Shown: one piece after another, positions 5,191 through 7,253 of the stretch
Numbering within the stretch: the first letter of the stretch is position 1
Layout of the letters: the number at the start of each line of letters is the position of its first letter
Origin: CAZFCK01 sp964517355
GTDB taxonomy: Bacteria; Desulfobacterota; Desulfovibrionia; Desulfovibrionales; Desulfovibrionaceae
Direction: 5' to 3'
Assembly (NCBI GenBank): GCA_964517355.1
Contig: CAZFCK010000236.1
Coordinates: forward strand, 1-7,253
Length of the DNA stretch: 7,253 nucleotides
Position numbers and translations under genes: made by a program
Notes under the pieces: generated by a model
Database searches by the model: none
What the model was told of the DNA's origin: nothing
What the model saw: the letters and a program-made list of their open reading frames with translations, nothing else

Positions 5191-6973
5191 GCAAAGGTTC
5201 CGTGTGTTGCACGTGGATATGGGCACGGGCAAGGCCAAGGTGCTGACCTTCGGCCACCGTCCCTCGCTGCTCGGGGGAAGCGGTCTGGCCGCCGCGCTGT
5301 TTCACGCCTTTGCCCACTTGGACAAACCCTGGAACGCCCCCGAACAGCCGTTGATTTTCGCCATCGGTTCCCTCAGCGGCTTTTTTCCGCTCATGAGCAA
5401 AGTCATCTGTTCGTTCATGAGCCCCTACAACGGGCAATACGCCGAAAGTCACGCAGGGGGGCGTCTTGCCCTGGCCATGCGCTTTGCCGGGTACGAGGCC
5501 CTGCTCTTCACCGGGCGCGCCACGACACTATCCATGGCCGCGATTGGCTCGCACCGCGCGGAAATTCGCGACGTGCACTGGCTCAAAGGGCAGGATGTCT
5601 TTGCCACCGGCAAACTCATCCGCCGCATGGGGCAGCAGACCCATGCCGGACACCGCAGCATCATGCGCATCGGGCCCGCGGGCGAAAACGGTTCGGCCTT
5701 CGCCTGCATCAATGTGGATTCCTACCGCCACTTCGGTCGATTGGGCTCCGGCGCCGTCATGGGCGCGAAAAACATCAAAGCCGTCACCGTGATGGGCGAC
5801 GCGGATTTCCCCCTGGACCAAGAGCGCGGCGGGGGCAAAGATTATCCCAAGCTCTTCCGGGATATCTTCAACATGGCCACCGCCACGGATATGATGACCA
5901 AATACCACGACCTGGGCACCCCTTCCAACCTCATCCCGCTCAATGAACTCAAGGCTCTGCCGTGGCGCAATCTGCAACAGACACAAGACGCCTCCGTGTC
6001 GGACATCTCAGGCGAAACCTTCGCCGAACGCATGCTGCTCAGGCAAACCGCCTGCTCCGGCTGCCCCGTGGGGTGCATTCACATCGGTCTGCTCCGCCAG
6101 CAATTCGCCACGCAACATGAATTTCTCTACAAACAGGTCAATTACGACTATGAATCCATCTTTGCCCAAGGTTCCATGCTGGGCGTGGTGAACGCCTCGG
6201 ACGTTCTGGCCCTGTTGGATGAATCGGAAAAGCAGGGACTCGACGTCATGAGCGCCGGTGTTGCCCTGGCCTGGGCCACCGAAGCCCTGGAAAAAGGAAT
6301 TGTCGATACGGAACAAACCGTGGCGCCCCTCGCCTTCGGCAACGTGGACGCCTACCTGCATGGCCTGCGCTGCCTGGGGCAGCCGCCAAACGCTTTTTAT
6401 GAACTCCTTGCCCAAGGAACCATGAAAGCCGCGGCACAATACGGTGGCGCGGAATTCGCCTGCGTGCTGGGGCAGGAAATGGCGGGCTACGCCACCGGCG
6501 AAGTCTTTTTCACGGCCCAATCCATGGGCTTTCGCCATTCCCATCTTGATTCCAGCGGCTATGCCTATGACCAGAAAAGCCAGGATAAAGACGCGGGCAA
6601 GGCTATCGACCACCTCGTACATGATGAACGCCAAAGAATGGGGCTGACCTCCATGGTCTCCTGCCTGTTCGCCCGCGGGATCTACACGCCCGAGCGTTTG
6701 CAAGAGGCCCTCGCGTCCGTCGGATATCGCGAAACGGCCGATAATCTGGACAATGCCACGGAGCGCATCCAGCAACTGCGCTGGGCCCTGAAATGCGACA
6801 CGGGCTTCGCCCCTGAACAGGTGCAAATCCCCGCCCGTTTTACCGAAGTCGTGACCTGGAAAGGAGCGATCGATACAACCTATCTCCAAGCGTTGAAAGA
6901 TCGGTACGCGGAAGCCATCAACTCCATGGCGGGAAAGGGGCGTGATCTGCTGCGGGAACTCGAAACAGCGTAA
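5180..6973 (+). CDS. aor: Aldehyde:ferredoxin oxidoreductase family protein (tungsto/molybdopterin), divergent
   Basis: A 597-residue catalytic subunit of the AOR family, whose members oxidise aldehydes to carboxylic acids (or the reverse) at a bis-pyranopterin tungsten or molybdenum centre. Family features: the N-terminal domain to about residue 205, with SHAGGRLALAMRFAGYEALL (90-109) and GRLGSGAVMGAKNIKAV (186-202); cluster cysteines C292, C295, C299 and C495 for one [4Fe-4S]; and YES at 324-326, matching Tyr312-Glu313 of the P. furiosus enzyme. Differences: the usual PAYDPRG is AGYATGE (435-441, Tyr kept), followed by FRHSHLDSSGYAYDQ (451-465), and the two DxxGL(C/D) motifs are EKQGLD (350-355) and TSMVSC (490-495). 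Length is close to the usual 600-620. The overlap with the ferredoxin gene indicates a two-subunit enzyme. No signal peptide is visible. The family is certain; the substrate and the choice of W or Mo cannot be read from the sequence. Confidence 0.92.
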   Translation: MWDKQRFRVLHVDMGTGKAKVLTFGHRPSLLGGSGLAAALFHAFAHLDKPWNAPEQPLIFAIGSLSGFFPLMSKVICSFMSPYNGQYAESHAGGRLALAMRFAGYEALLFTGRATTLSMAAIGSHRAEIRDVHWLKGQDVFATGKLIRRMGQQTHAGHRSIMRIGPAGENGSAFACINVDSYRHFGRLGSGAVMGAKNIKAVTVMGDADFPLDQERGGGKDYPKLFRDIFNMATATDMMTKYHDLGTPSNLIPLNELKALPWRNLQQTQDASVSDISGETFAERMLLRQTACSGCPVGCIHIGLLRQQFATQHEFLYKQVNYDYESIFAQGSMLGVVNASDVLALLDESEKQGLDVMSAGVALAWATEALEKGIVDTEQTVAPLAFGNVDAYLHGLRCLGQPPNAFYELLAQGTMKAAAQYGGAEFACVLGQEMAGYATGEVFFTAQSMGFRHSHLDSSGYAYDQKSQDKDAGKAIDHLVHDERQRMGLTSMVSCLFARGIYTPERLQEALASVGYRETADNLDNATERIQQLRWALKCDTGFAPEQVQIPARFTEVVTWKGAIDTTYLQALKDRYAEAINSMAGKGRDLLRELETA

Positions 6974-7190
6974 TACCGTTTCTGGAGCGTATTTCTAAGG
7001 TATACGGCTTTCGGACAAAAAAAGAATAAAGTCGCGGACTTTCGCGCCCGCACGACGACCAGGTGAGGCCCCTGGACGCCATTAAAGACGGCTTCTTATA
7101 CTTTTTTCAATAAATACGAGACATTATAGTACACGCTTTCCCCAGAAAGTCGGGGAAGACATAACGATTCGGGAGGACCGTTCCACTCAA
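6974..7190. other. Intergenic region downstream of the AOR gene
   Basis: No gene recognised. It contains only weak hairpins (CCAGG 7059-7063 with CCTGG 7071-7075; TTCCCC 7138-7143 with GGGGAA 7152-7157) and a T-run at 7102-7107 without a stem in front. TATAGT at 7125-7130 (plus) and TATAAT at 7123-7128 (minus) overlap but have no good -35 partner. The AOR transcript probably runs through to the hairpin at the window end. Confidence 0.5.
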
Positions 7191-7217
7191 AATTGGAAAG
7201 TTTGGGAAGGGGAGAGC
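7191..7217 (+). repeat. Right copy of the gene-end repeat module
   Basis: AATTGGAAA (7191-7199), nine bases, GGGGAGAGC (7209-7217): the same two blocks in the same order as at 2-27. It is followed 4 bases later by a strong hairpin, which supports its reading as the leader-side part of a recurring terminator unit at gene ends in this genome. Confidence 0.4.
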
Positions 7218-7221
7218 GCGA

Positions 7222-7253
7222 GAGGGGAAACCCTTTGAAAAGGGTTTCCCCTC
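7222..7253 (+). terminator. Probable terminator hairpin, cut by the window end
   Basis: A perfect 14-bp stem: 7222-7235 (GAGGGGAAACCCTT) pairs with 7240-7253, with loop TGAA. The stem reaches the last base, so it may be longer, and any T-run lies outside the window. It sits about 250 bases after the AOR stop, with no better terminator between. It most likely ends the ferredoxin/AOR transcript, but it could also serve a leftward gene beyond the window. Confidence 0.55.

Noticed and set aside
6008..6889. A 293-codon open frame on the minus strand
   Set aside because: Antisense shadow of the AOR gene in GC-rich DNA; no ribosome binding site or domain seen.

Overview
The window looks like chromosomal DNA from a sulfate-reducing deltaproteobacterium of the Desulfovibrio type. 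This is inferred from three things: the pairing of a four-cluster ferredoxin with an aldehyde:ferredoxin oxidoreductase (AOR), the form of HflK (short charged N-terminus starting MNWDWDKLQ), and the GC-rich coding style with strong G/C hairpins. No rRNA, tRNA, CRISPR array, insertion sequence or phage gene was seen.

Layout. Positions 1-919 are a visibly AT-rich stretch with no convincing gene. It holds a cluster of TGTNACA heptamers (629-668) followed by a T7A8 tract. A perfect 17-bp hairpin (920-957) then ends the leftward hflK-hflC operon (988-2933, minus strand), which encodes the two SPFH/prohibitin-type membrane partners of the FtsH protease. A 270-bp divergent intergenic region (2934-3203) separates it from a rightward phosphomannomutase/phosphoglucomutase gene (3204-4574) of the AlgC/ManB alpha-D-phosphohexomutase family. 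After a 142-bp gap comes a tightly coupled two-gene unit: a 157-residue ferredoxin with four [4Fe-4S] motifs (4717-5190), overlapping by 11 bases a 597-residue AOR-family tungsto/molybdo-pterin enzyme (5180-6973). The last 280 bases are non-coding and end in a 14-bp hairpin cut by the window edge.

How the genes work together. HflK and HflC form one membrane complex. The mutase supplies mannose-1-P or glucose-1-P for surface polysaccharide and is functionally separate. The ferredoxin and AOR look like the electron-transfer and catalytic subunits of one enzyme, similar in layout to AorA/AorB of the Aromatoleum-type AOR, but no flavin (AorC-like) subunit or MoaD-like protein is visible in the window.

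The most interesting point is the AOR itself. The family scaffold and cluster cysteines are present, but several classic active-site and pterin-contact motifs known from Pyrococcus furiosus AOR are altered (PAYDPRG becomes AGYATGE; the two DxxGL(C/D) motifs become ExxGLD and TSMVSC). It probably belongs to a divergent AOR branch with an unassigned substrate. Second is a sequence module (AATTGGAAA, 8-9 bases, GGGGAGAGC, then a hairpin) found at both ends of the window, probably a recurring gene-end/terminator unit of this genome.
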